From Aliidiomarina quisquiliarum (lineage in GTDB: Bacteria > Pseudomonadota > Gammaproteobacteria > Enterobacterales > Alteromonadaceae), in the NCBI RefSeq assembly GCF_023922585.1, contig NZ_JAMFTN010000021.1, forward strand, positions 211,637 through 275,636: a DNA stretch of 64,000 nucleotides. The letters are read 5' to 3'. Below, in pieces: positions 9,169-15,864 of the stretch. The notes beneath the pieces were generated by a model. The model ran no database searches and was not told the origin of the DNA. It saw only the letters and a list, made by a program, of their open reading frames with translations. The stretch's first letter is position 1. The number at the start of each line of letters is the position of its first letter. The position numbers were made by a program, and so were the translations under genes.

Positions 9169-10168
9169 CCCAATTTGGAAAACCCAGACGGTGCGCTGCT
9201 TTGCGGGCAGTTTGGGAAATCCATCCAAGATTATCTAAAGATAATCCATCATGCGCGGTGCAGCTCGCGCCTTGAGGGCGCGTTCTGACCTTGCCAATAA
9301 AGCCCTGGCGGGCTTTATCAATCGGCCATAGGCCGATGGTTTAACGCCAAGAAGAGAAGGCGGCTTCAGTGGCCGCTGAAACGCCTTGTGAGAGGGGAAA
9401 ACAACCCGGAGTCCCTTATTCCATGAGCTGAAGCAGAATCTGCGTCTAACGGTGCTGGAGGGCCGCTGTGTGCACTTGTAGTTATCTGTACTGAAACCTT
9501 GGCTCGAAACGTGAAATGGCTAAGCAGTGCCCATTCGTTCGGTAAGAATAATAAGAAGATTATTATTCTTATTATTACCAAGCAGGAATGAGCCGTGTGT
9601 GTTGGACGCCCATAACCAGTAACCTGCGTGAAGGTGTCAACATCAGGAAAGGTTGCCCCTCAAGTATCAATACGTCGCCTTAGTGGTATGACGGGAGGGG
9701 AGGCAAATTTCTTGTGTTCATTGACACTTGAGGGGCGGGTTATGCCCTTCTTTTTTGGCGTCCAACTCGCCCCATCGGGGCGAATGGTTTGTGTCGATTG
9801 TTGGCATTTTAGGTTCCGATTTAAAGCCGATTGAGCAGCGATTTTGAAGCGACTATGTCGATTGCAGGCCGATTTGGTGACGATTACGGTTATGTTGCCA
9901 AGAATCGGTGTTTGTTTGACGATAAAACGCTTTACGTTCGATATGCGCTAGATTTTCAATAGTGGGTGAAATGCGGGCAGGATGGGTGAAGTTAGCTAAC
10001 CGGCAAGCCGGTTATCTATCTTCACTGTCCCTTATTCGCGCCGGGGGCACTCAACGGGAATCCTGCCCTGCGGGGCTGATCGGCTACCGCCGGTTGCAAG
10101 AGTATAGGTCTTGCTATTTTTAATATCTTTGATAGCATGGTTGTCGGGTACACCAAAAGGGTATTGAT
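9137..10168 (+). other. Non-coding oriV-like region rich in inverted repeats
   Basis: No convincing gene is present in this kilobase. It holds the last iterons, an AT-rich palindrome GATTATC/GATAATC (9230-9247), a terminator-like ATAAAGCCC/GGGCTTTAT hairpin (about 9298-9319), ATCGGCC/GGCCGAT (9323-9339) and an 11-bp AT-only-rich hairpin (9547-9576). Two inverted copies of a TGA(C/T)ACTTGAGGGGC box lie at 9655-9670 and 9722-9736, and TAACCGGC/GCCGGTTA lies at 9997-10014. The boxes resemble, from memory, IncP-type iterons. Paired inverted elements suit IncQ-style single-strand initiation sites. Confidence 0.55.
10124..10138. promoter_or_regulatory. Operator candidate, copy 2
   Basis: TATCTTTGATAGCAT is an exact copy of 7077-7091, placed 30 bp before the FitA-like start, so autoregulation by that ribbon-helix-helix protein is plausible. 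Confidence 0.5.
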
Positions 10169-10357
10169 ATGGCAAATGTGCTTATCAGGAATTTACCCGC
10201 CGAGGTGCACCGTGCGTTGAAAGTTCGAGCAGCGCTCAACGATAGGAGCACCGACGCGGAAATACGCGAAATACTGACGGCGGCAGTACAGCCGCTAGAG
10301 CTTGAAGAGATTGGCCGGGAAGTTGGCTTGTCCGAAAGCGATAAAAAAACAGAGTAG
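10169..10357 (+). CDS. FitA-like ribbon-helix-helix antitoxin, orphan
   Basis: The 62-residue protein has the Arc/FitA signature: MANVLIRNLPAEVHRALKVRA, then NDRSTDAEIREIL, and a short acidic tail. FitA/StbC-like antitoxins bind their own promoter and neutralise a PIN-domain toxin. No PIN toxin (FitB/VapC) follows; the next genes are trb. It may serve as a plasmid-type regulator for the repeated TATCTTTGATAGCAT operators, or be the remnant of a toxin-antitoxin pair. Confidence 0.75.
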   Translation: MANVLIRNLPAEVHRALKVRAALNDRSTDAEIREILTAAVQPLELEEIGREVGLSESDKKTE

Positions 10358-10390
10358 TTTTACGTTTGTAAGTCCGGGCCTCAGCGCCAA

Positions 10391-10485
10391 GGGCAATACC
10401 GATCAGCTAGTGGCGTAGCTCTTCGATGAAACGTTGCCGAGAACAAGCACAACGCTTGGTCAAGGCAATGCCTTCTTTTCATCGA
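10391..10485 (+). promoter_or_regulatory. Leader with inverted repeats before trbJ
   Basis: 10391-10430 is similar to 7142-7183 (shared TACCGAT, AGCT...GTAGCT/GCAGCT and TCGATGAA). TCGATGAAA (10423-10431) can pair with TTTCATCGA just before the trbJ ribosome-binding site, so translation of trbJ may be structure-controlled. Confidence 0.45.
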
Positions 10486-10497
10486 CGGAGTACGACC

Positions 10498-11277
10498 ATG
10501 AAGTCCAAAATTTTAGCGGCTAAAAAAACCGCTCTAGCCGTTGCACTCGCAACCGGCTTTATCACCACTACCACCGCCCCTGTGCAAGCTGGTATCCCCG
10601 TCATCGACGGCGGCAACCTGGCCCAGAACATCATGACGGCCATCGAGTCGGTGGCGCAGACGCTCAAGCAGATTGAGCAGTACCAGACCCAGTTGCAGCA
10701 GTACGAAAATCAGCTCCAGAACACGATGGCCCCAGCCGCGTATATCTGGGATCAGGCGCAGACTACGATCAACCGGCTGATTGCCGCGCAAAACACGCTG
10801 GCCTATTACGAGAACCAGCTAGGCAGCCTGGATCGTTACCTGGCCAAGTTTCAGGACGTGGCCTATTACCGCAGCTCGCCATGCTTCAACGGCAGCGGCG
10901 GATGCACGCCGGCCGAAAAGGCAGCGATGGAAGAGAACCGCCGCCTGGCGTCAGAGTCGCAAAAGAAGGCCAACGATGCCCTGTTCCAGACCGTTGCCGA
11001 CCAGCAAAAGGCTTTGAAGGATGACGCCCGTACCCTGGAGCGGCTGCAAGGCGCGGCCCAGGGTGCAACTGGCCAGCTACAGGCCATCGGCTACGCCAAC
11101 CAGCTCGCCAGCCAGCAGGCCAATCAGCTCTTGCAGATTCGCACCATGTTGACCGCCCAACACAACGCGGAGGCAGCCCGGATTGCAGCAGAACTCGATG
11201 CCGAGGCGCGAGGTGATGCCAGGGCCGAGCAAATGCGTACCTGGACGTTTCGCCCGAGTCCGGCAGACAACTACTAG
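10498..11277 (+). CDS. trbJ: P-type conjugative transfer protein TrbJ
   Basis: The 259-residue product has a signal peptide (about 1-31, ending PVQA), then a Gln-rich coiled coil (QTLKQIEQYQTQLQQYENQ) and the YYRSSPCFNGSGGC segment. This layout is typical of TrbJ/VirB5-like pilus-tip components of type IV secretion. The start is the ATG at 10498 preceded by CGGAG, not the longer frame from 10426. It begins a trbJ-trbK-trbL run. No relaxase or other mating-pair genes are in the window, so the transfer module is incomplete. Confidence 0.88.
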   Translation: MKSKILAAKKTALAVALATGFITTTTAPVQAGIPVIDGGNLAQNIMTAIESVAQTLKQIEQYQTQLQQYENQLQNTMAPAAYIWDQAQTTINRLIAAQNTLAYYENQLGSLDRYLAKFQDVAYYRSSPCFNGSGGCTPAEKAAMEENRRLASESQKKANDALFQTVADQQKALKDDARTLERLQGAAQGATGQLQAIGYANQLASQQANQLLQIRTMLTAQHNAEAARIAAELDAEARGDARAEQMRTWTFRPSPADNY

Positions 11278-11289
11278 GGAGGCGGTGAG

Positions 11290-11526
11290 ATGAAAAAAAT
11301 CTTTTTTACTACCGCGGCTACGTTGCTGTTGTTGGCTGGATGTGAACAGGAAAGGATGCCCGAACCAAATGCGGCGACGTGTGCCCCCGATGCGTTCCAG
11401 GCAGCACTGAATGAAATGCGCAGCGAAGCGAACCGAGAGGCCTTTACCGAGGAATGCAGAGCATTCCAGAAGGCCAAGCAGATGCGTCAGTGGGAGTTCA
11501 AGCCCAGCCCTAAAGATGATTATTGA
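11290..11526 (+). CDS. trbK: TrbK-like entry-exclusion lipoprotein
   Basis: A 78-residue small lipoprotein has the lipobox LLLLAGC (C18) and the C-terminal motif QWEFKPSPKDDY, which resembles the TrbJ tail (WTFRPSPADNY). Position between trbJ and trbL is that of TrbK, which blocks redundant conjugative entry. A strong GGGAGG/GGTGAG ribosome-binding region precedes it. The shared C-terminal motif suggests duplication or a common interaction surface. Confidence 0.75.
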   Translation: MKKIFFTTAATLLLLAGCEQERMPEPNAATCAPDAFQAALNEMRSEANREAFTEECRAFQKAKQMRQWEFKPSPKDDY

Positions 11527-11536
11527 GGTGGTCGCC

Positions 11537-12289
11537 ATGAGAAAGAAAATTGCTCTAGGTGGCTTGATGATGGTCGCCACAATGGTGCTGGCTGAACCTG
11601 CAATGGCGCAGGAGCTAAGTAGCAGCGGTGTTATGAATGATGTGCTCAAGCGTTTTCATGATGCTGCCGCAACATGGGGGCCAGCTATTGAGTCCGCTGC
11701 ATCGCGTTTGTTCTGGACGCTGGTTGTGATTTCGATGGTCTGGACATTCGGCATGATGGCTTTGCGCAAGGCCGACATTGGCGAGTTCTTCGCGGAGTTC
11801 GTTCGCTTCACGATCTTCACCGGCTTTTTCTGGTGGTTGCTGACGAATGCGAACCAGGGCATGAATATCGCCGGTACGATTGTTCAGTCATTGCAAACTC
11901 TGGGCGCGCAGGCGGGGGGACTTTCCAATAGCAATCTTGGGCCCTCCAGCATCCTTGATCTTGGTTTCGAGTTATACAACCGCACAGTACAGGCCACCTC
12001 GGAGCTGGGATGGCGGCAGATGGCAACTGCTCTGGTCATGGAGCTAATGGCCCTGGCTGTTTTGTTTGTCCTGGCGTTGATTGCGGTCAACCTGTTGCTG
12101 TTGCTCGCATCAGCCTGGATTCTGTTGTATGCCGGTGTGTTCTTCCTTGGCTTTGGTGGAAGTCGTTGGACTTCCGACATGGCGATCAATTACTACAAGA
12201 CCGTGCTGGGCCTGGCCGCACAGCTTATGGCAATGGTGCTTCTGGTTGCGATTGGCAAAGAGTTCATCAAGCAAAATAACAGAAAATAG
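11537..12289 (+). pseudogene. trbL: TrbL, 3'-truncated
   Basis: The 250-residue frame begins with a signal/TM segment and has several hydrophobic helices, including FTIFTGFFWWLL and MELMALAVLFVLALIAVNLLLLL. This is the polytopic N-terminal half of TrbL/VirB6, the inner-membrane channel of P-type secretion. Family members run to about 450-530 residues; here homology stops near GKEFIKQ and the DNA becomes AT-rich at about 12275. The truncation coincides with the left edge of the erm/IS30 insert. Confidence 0.8.
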
Positions 12290-12348
12290 ATAAACGGCAG
12301 ATAAGGAAAAGCTAAATGTTAAAATTAAAGCTAGAAAACATAACTTAG

Positions 12349-13410
12349 ATTCAACTCATAAGTGCAACGCAACTAAGTGCTCGTAAAGTACTTCATTTGG
12401 TGTTCGAAATCTAAGTGTTTTTCTTGGTCTATTGTTTAGTTGATCCATTACTTGCTCCATATCCTTGTCTGCCAATTCAGTGAAAGAACTCTTTTTCGGA
12501 AAGTACTGACGAATCAGTCCATTCGTATTTTCGTTGAGTCCTCTTTCCCACGAAGCATAGGGATGAGCAAAATAAAAATCTGTCTTAAGCTCTTTAGCAA
12601 TTTCACGGTGCATTGCGAACTCTTTACCGTTGTCGGCTGTGATAGTATGCACCAAGCCTTTGAATGGCTTAAGCATCGATATTATTGCGTTCTTGACGTT
12701 ATCAGCCGTTCTTTTTTCAACCTTTCTGATTAAGGTTGTTTTGGTTTTCCGTTCAACCAACGAAACAATTGCTTGCTTGTGGCCTTTGCCGATAACCGTG
12801 TCTACTTCCCAGTCGCCAACTCGCTCTTTGGTGTCAACAACGGATGGGCGCTCATCTATCGATATTCTGTGCGGTATCTGGCCTCTAGGTGATTTACCGT
12901 TGATGCGCTTACCATACTTTTTCTTACGGCGAAGATGTCTATGTAGAGTGCCGCCGCAGGCTTTGTCAGCGTATATGTGCTGGTAAATTCGTTCGTGACT
13001 CACACTAAAAAGCTTACAGATTGCTAGCCGCCCACTGATTTGCTCTGGGCTCCAATCTAGCTTTAAGTAGTCTTCAATAATCGCCCAGTGGAGCTCCGTT
13101 AAACAGCGTTTAGACTTCTGTTTATGACGGCTTTCTGCAAACTGTTGAGCCTGATTGGGTTTATAACCACGAAGCCCCTTATTGCGTTGTATTTCACGAC
13201 TAACAGTCGACTTATGTACGCCTATCACTTCCGCTATTTTGGTGAGCGATTGACTTGTTTTTAGTAAGGCAGAAATCTGGTATCGTTGCCCACTGGTGAG
13301 CTGTGTGTAGTGTCTCATAGTGCTTCTCTAATCTTGCCGGATTAAAAAGCTAAGATGCTACCGCAGCTTGCCTTCCAACCCAAATCAAGTGTTGCACTTA
13401 CGAGTTGAAT
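12349..13410 (-). mobile_element. IS30-family insertion sequence, 1062 bp
   Basis: The terminal inverted repeats are ATTCAACTCATAAGTGCAAC at the left and ATTCAACTCGTAAGTGCAAC (reverse complement of 13391-13410) at the right, differing at one of 20 positions. One transposase gene fills the element. No obvious target duplication is seen (left flank TAG, right flank TCA). The right repeat forms the end of the erm reading frame. Confidence 0.9.
12356..13318 (-). CDS. IS30-family transposase
   Basis: The 320-residue protein begins with a helix-turn-helix (SLTKIAEVIGVHKSTVSREI) that in IS30 binds the terminal repeats. The DDE catalytic domain shows VGDWEVDTVIGKG and TADNGKEF, with the Glu region near LNENTNGL. 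It appears full length and intact. The stop codon lies just inside the left inverted repeat. The gene is co-oriented with erm. Confidence 0.95.
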   Translation of the reverse strand: MRHYTQLTSGQRYQISALLKTSQSLTKIAEVIGVHKSTVSREIQRNKGLRGYKPNQAQQFAESRHKQKSKRCLTELHWAIIEDYLKLDWSPEQISGRLAICKLFSVSHERIYQHIYADKACGGTLHRHLRRKKKYGKRINGKSPRGQIPHRISIDERPSVVDTKERVGDWEVDTVIGKGHKQAIVSLVERKTKTTLIRKVEKRTADNVKNAIISMLKPFKGLVHTITADNGKEFAMHREIAKELKTDFYFAHPYASWERGLNENTNGLIRQYFPKKSSFTELADKDMEQVMDQLNNRPRKTLRFRTPNEVLYEHLVALHL

Positions 13411-14303
13411 TCACCCTTTCTATTTCTATGAATCTTTTCTAAACTAGACTCATGTTCTAACATTCTTTTATACGAATTGTTAACTAAAACTTTTTTATCC
13501 TTGCTTACCATGTTCGAATTATAGAGTTTAAACATTTTTAGCCAAAATTCATAACTCCAATTACTTATATTTGAATCATCATTAATTCGGCTTTCTTTTA
13601 AAATTATTTTTTGTTGCTTATAACTAAAAATTCGTTTTGTTTTTTCTTTAAATGTAACTCCCTTTTCTAAAAAGACAAAGGCTAAAAAATCTTTCCAAGC
13701 ATGCCTGTCTTCAAGGTTTATATCTGTAAAGTCTTTATAAGAAAATTGGCCCAAAATAATGTTTGCGTTTGGAGCTGGCTTAAAATCAAATTTGCTAAAG
13801 CTATGCAATATGTTAGTTTTGAAAAATGGTTTATATAATAAAGATTTATAAGACTCCTTGTAAGATGGTGCACCCGCATACTTTAAAAAAGGTTCATATT
13901 GCATAATTAAAAAAGTATCTAAGGGTGGGTTCTCACTATCTAACAATTTATTTAAAATGCTTGCCGTTATGTTAAATGGAATGTTTGAAAAAACTTTATA
14001 ATTATGGTCTGGTAAATTGTATTTTAAAAAATCGGCTTCAATAATAGACACATTTGAACTTTTAAATTCATGGGTCAACTTATCAGCCAATACACTATCG
14101 AACTCAATAGCAGTAACGGCTTTGCAGATTTTGCTTAATGCCTTGGTTATTATGCCTTTTCCAGGCCCAATCTCAACAACAAAATCCTCCTTAGTTATAT
14201 TGCTTTTAAAAAGCAAATCTTCGACTAATTTAGTATTATGCAAAAAATTCTGTGAGTCTTTAATGTTGAAATTTTTGTTTTTTATTTTAGTGTTTTTATT
14301 CAT
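13398..14303 (-). CDS. erm(42): 23S rRNA adenine-N6 methyltransferase, Erm family (probably Erm(42))
   Basis: The protein is a KsgA/Erm-type SAM-dependent methylase. EIGPGKG (motif I), AIEFD and SNIPFNITASIL (the NIPF catalytic motif) are clear. Erm enzymes methylate A2058 of 23S rRNA and give macrolide-lincosamide-streptogramin resistance. From MNKNTKIK it has 301 residues, the length I recall for Erm(42) of Pasteurellaceae and Photobacterium; an in-frame ATG at 14309 would add two residues. Base composition is far more AT-rich than the island backbone. The last residues and the stop (FNS-stop) are encoded by the IS30 terminal repeat. No leader peptide or attenuator is seen, so expression is probably constitutive. 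Confidence 0.9.
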   Translation of the reverse strand: MNKNTKIKNKNFNIKDSQNFLHNTKLVEDLLFKSNITKEDFVVEIGPGKGIITKALSKICKAVTAIEFDSVLADKLTHEFKSSNVSIIEADFLKYNLPDHNYKVFSNIPFNITASILNKLLDSENPPLDTFLIMQYEPFLKYAGAPSYKESYKSLLYKPFFKTNILHSFSKFDFKPAPNANIILGQFSYKDFTDINLEDRHAWKDFLAFVFLEKGVTFKEKTKRIFSYKQQKIILKESRINDDSNISNWSYEFWLKMFKLYNSNMVSKDKKVLVNNSYKRMLEHESSLEKIHRNRKGEFNS

Positions 14304-14309
14304 ATCCAT

Positions 14310-14338
14310 ATATTACAATTATAGACTGATTTTGTCAA
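14310..14338 (-). promoter_or_regulatory. erm promoter, apparently giving a leaderless mRNA
   Basis: On the minus strand TTGACA (14338-14333) is followed after 17 bp by TAATAT (14315-14310). A start 7 nt downstream falls at 14303, the A of the second ATG. A nearby TATAAT (14323-14318) would also leave almost no leader. Confidence 0.6.
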
Positions 14339-14387
14339 GTAAGAATTGTTTTGATTTATGTATAATTCCTACAAGTTCGGAAATTTA

Positions 14388-14419
14388 AAAATGAAAGAAG
14401 CCTGAAATTATCAGGCTTC
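14388..14419 (-). terminator. Terminator upstream of erm
   Basis: GAAGCCTGA and TCAGGCTTC form a perfect 9-bp stem with a 5-nt loop (14397-14419). On the minus strand it is followed by a T-rich run, so it would stop transcripts entering erm from the truncated gene upstream. Confidence 0.65.
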
Positions 14420-14522
14420 AAGCTTGTAAGATTTTTAAGATTATATTCTGCTATAACAACAAGTTTAAAAAGCGTTTATTATTCAGCCTGCGCTCTATAA
14501 AATACCGCAACTACATTAGATA

Positions 14523-14750
14523 TTAAATGCACAACTTGTAATACCATATAATAGCATTAAAAATTTGATGTTCTAACGGCAAATTTCTCATTAATAAACT
14601 TATTATCAAAACCATAATTGAGATGGTTACTATCTGAATAATGTATAATGGCTTGTTTTTTCTATTACTTGATTTTTTTATAAAATTATTAATTAATAAA
14701 CCACCAAATAAAAGTAATAAAATTGGTATTATTAACAGAAAGTAAAAAAC
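14523..14750 (-). pseudogene. 5'-truncated small membrane-protein gene
   Basis: A 75-codon open frame runs from the resolvase junction to TAA at 14523. It encodes a very hydrophobic segment (FLLIIPILLLLFGGLLI), a basic loop (KKSSNRKNK), a second helix (IVTISIMVLIISLLM) and a short tail ending WYYKLCI. It has no start codon because the junction with the resolvase fragment cuts it. I do not recognise the family. It has the same AT-rich composition and strand as erm, so it probably entered with it. Confidence 0.45.
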
Positions 14751-15433
14751 TCAGCACCGACGCGCAGGACTTGGAACGCCAAGAGGCGATCACTACGGCC
14801 GCGAAGGCCGCCGGCTACTACGTCGCCGGCATCTACCGTGAGAAGGCATCCGGCGCACGCGCCGACCGGCCTGAGCTGCTGCGCATGATCGGCGACCTAC
14901 AGCCCGGCGAGGTGGTCATTGCCGAGAAGATCGACCGCATCAGCCGCCTACCTTTGCCCGAGGCCGAGCGCCTGGTGGCCTCGATACAGGCCAAAGGCGC
15001 ACGCCTGGCCGTCCCTGGCGTGGTCGATCTATCCGACCTGGCGGCCGAGGCCCAGGGCGTCGCCAAGATCGTGCTGGAAGCCGTGCAGATCATGCTTTTT
15101 CGCCTGGCCTTGCAGATGGCCCGCGACGACTACGAGGACAGGCGCGAACGCCAGCGCCAAGGCATTGAGTTGGCCCGCCAGGCCGGGCGGTACAAGGGCC
15201 GCCGTGCTGATCCGAAGCGCCGCGCCCAAGTTGTCGCGCTGCGCAAGTCCGGCTACAGCATCAACAAGACCGCCGAGCTGGCCGGGTACAGTGCGGCCCA
15301 GGTGAAACGGATATGGGCCGAGGTCAGCCAGGCCGAAGCGAAGCAGCACGGCGCGTTCGTGGAGGACGCATTGACGGAAGCCGATGCCCTGGCCGCTGTC
15401 GGCCAGGATGAGCGCCAGGAGGAAAGGGCATGA
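14723..15433 (+). pseudogene. Serine resolvase/invertase, N-terminus replaced
   Basis: From STDAQDLERQ onward the frame matches small serine recombinases (EKIDRISRLPLPEAERL, then a C-terminal helix-turn-helix around SINKTAELAGYSAAQVKRI). The first nine or so residues of the fold, including the conserved Arg of the YxRVS motif, are replaced by residues from AT-rich foreign DNA (MVLLTESKK). The candidate catalytic Ser directly after KKL survives. Loss of the first beta strand makes activity unlikely. The AT/GC boundary at about 14748 marks the right edge of the erm insert. The family resolves cointegrates or dimers, consistent with a plasmid-like island. Confidence 0.75.
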
Positions 15434-15654
15434 AGAAGCCGAACCAAGACGACGAGCCGTTTTTCATCACCGAGGAGATTGCGGCCGAAATGATCGCCGG
15501 CGGCTATGAGTTCGAGCTGCCGCCCATTCCTTGCACCATCCGCCTACGCGACGTGCTGGAGCGCATGACCGATGCTGAGCTAGCATTGCAGCCGGGCGAG
15601 ATCGCCGACCAGGAGCGTGAACGCTGCCGGCGCAAGCCGTGTTCAACCTCATGA
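15430..15654 (+). CDS. Small acidic protein downstream of the resolvase
   Basis: This 74-residue protein overlaps the resolvase stop by 4 bp (ATGA) after GGAAAGG, so it is coupled to it. It contains FFITEEIAAEMIAGGYEFELPPIPCTIRLRDVLERM and a short basic tail. I recognise it only as a companion of plasmid-type resolvases; the function is unknown. The tail may be altered, because candidate integrase arm repeats begin 7 bp after the stop. Confidence 0.6.
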   Translation: MKKPNQDDEPFFITEEIAAEMIAGGYEFELPPIPCTIRLRDVLERMTDAELALQPGEIADQERERCRRKPCSTS

Positions 15655-15659
15655 TCTGG

Positions 15660-15753
15660 TCATGGTATTTTTCATGGCACTGAGCCTGATAGTTCTTGCA
15701 AATTGTTGTCACTAAAGGGTTTTGTGTGCTTGTTTACAATCGAGTGGGAGTGA
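15660..15753 (+). other. Internal attachment-like site (attM)
   Basis: CATGGTAT (15661) and a degenerate second copy (CATGGCAC, 15673) lie 81 bp and 69 bp upstream of GAGTGGGAGTGA (15742-15753), which encodes Glu-Trp-Glu-stop. CTTGTTTACAAT directly precedes the core, as at the right end of the island (19021-19032). The sequence between arms and core differs from the right end, so it is a related att site and not a recent duplication. Confidence 0.65.
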
Positions 15754-15864
15754 CGGGCACTGGCTGGCAATGTCTAGCAACGGCAGGCATTTCGGCTGAG
15801 GGTAAAAGAACTTTCCGCTAAGCGATAGACTGTATGTAAACACAGTATTGCAAGGACGCGGAAC

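Noticed and set aside
9366..9834. Two open frames (68 and 71 codons) inside the oriV-like region
   Set aside because: They have no ribosome-binding site, overlap inverted repeats and iteron-like boxes, and have no recognisable domain. The region is better explained as a replication origin.
12346..13413. Target-site duplication flanking the IS30 element
   Set aside because: The 2-3 bases on each side (TAG and TCA) do not match, so I do not claim one.
14388..14419. Stem-loop upstream of erm as a macrolide-inducible attenuator
   Set aside because: It lies upstream of the best erm promoter and has no leader peptide or alternative pairing. A terminator of the truncated upstream gene is simpler.
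15754..15800. Similarity of GCAACGGCAGG after the internal att core to GCAACGGGAGG near 5656
   Set aside because: The match is short and its distance from the respective cores differs (about 25 versus about 95 bp), so it does not support a second duplicated element.
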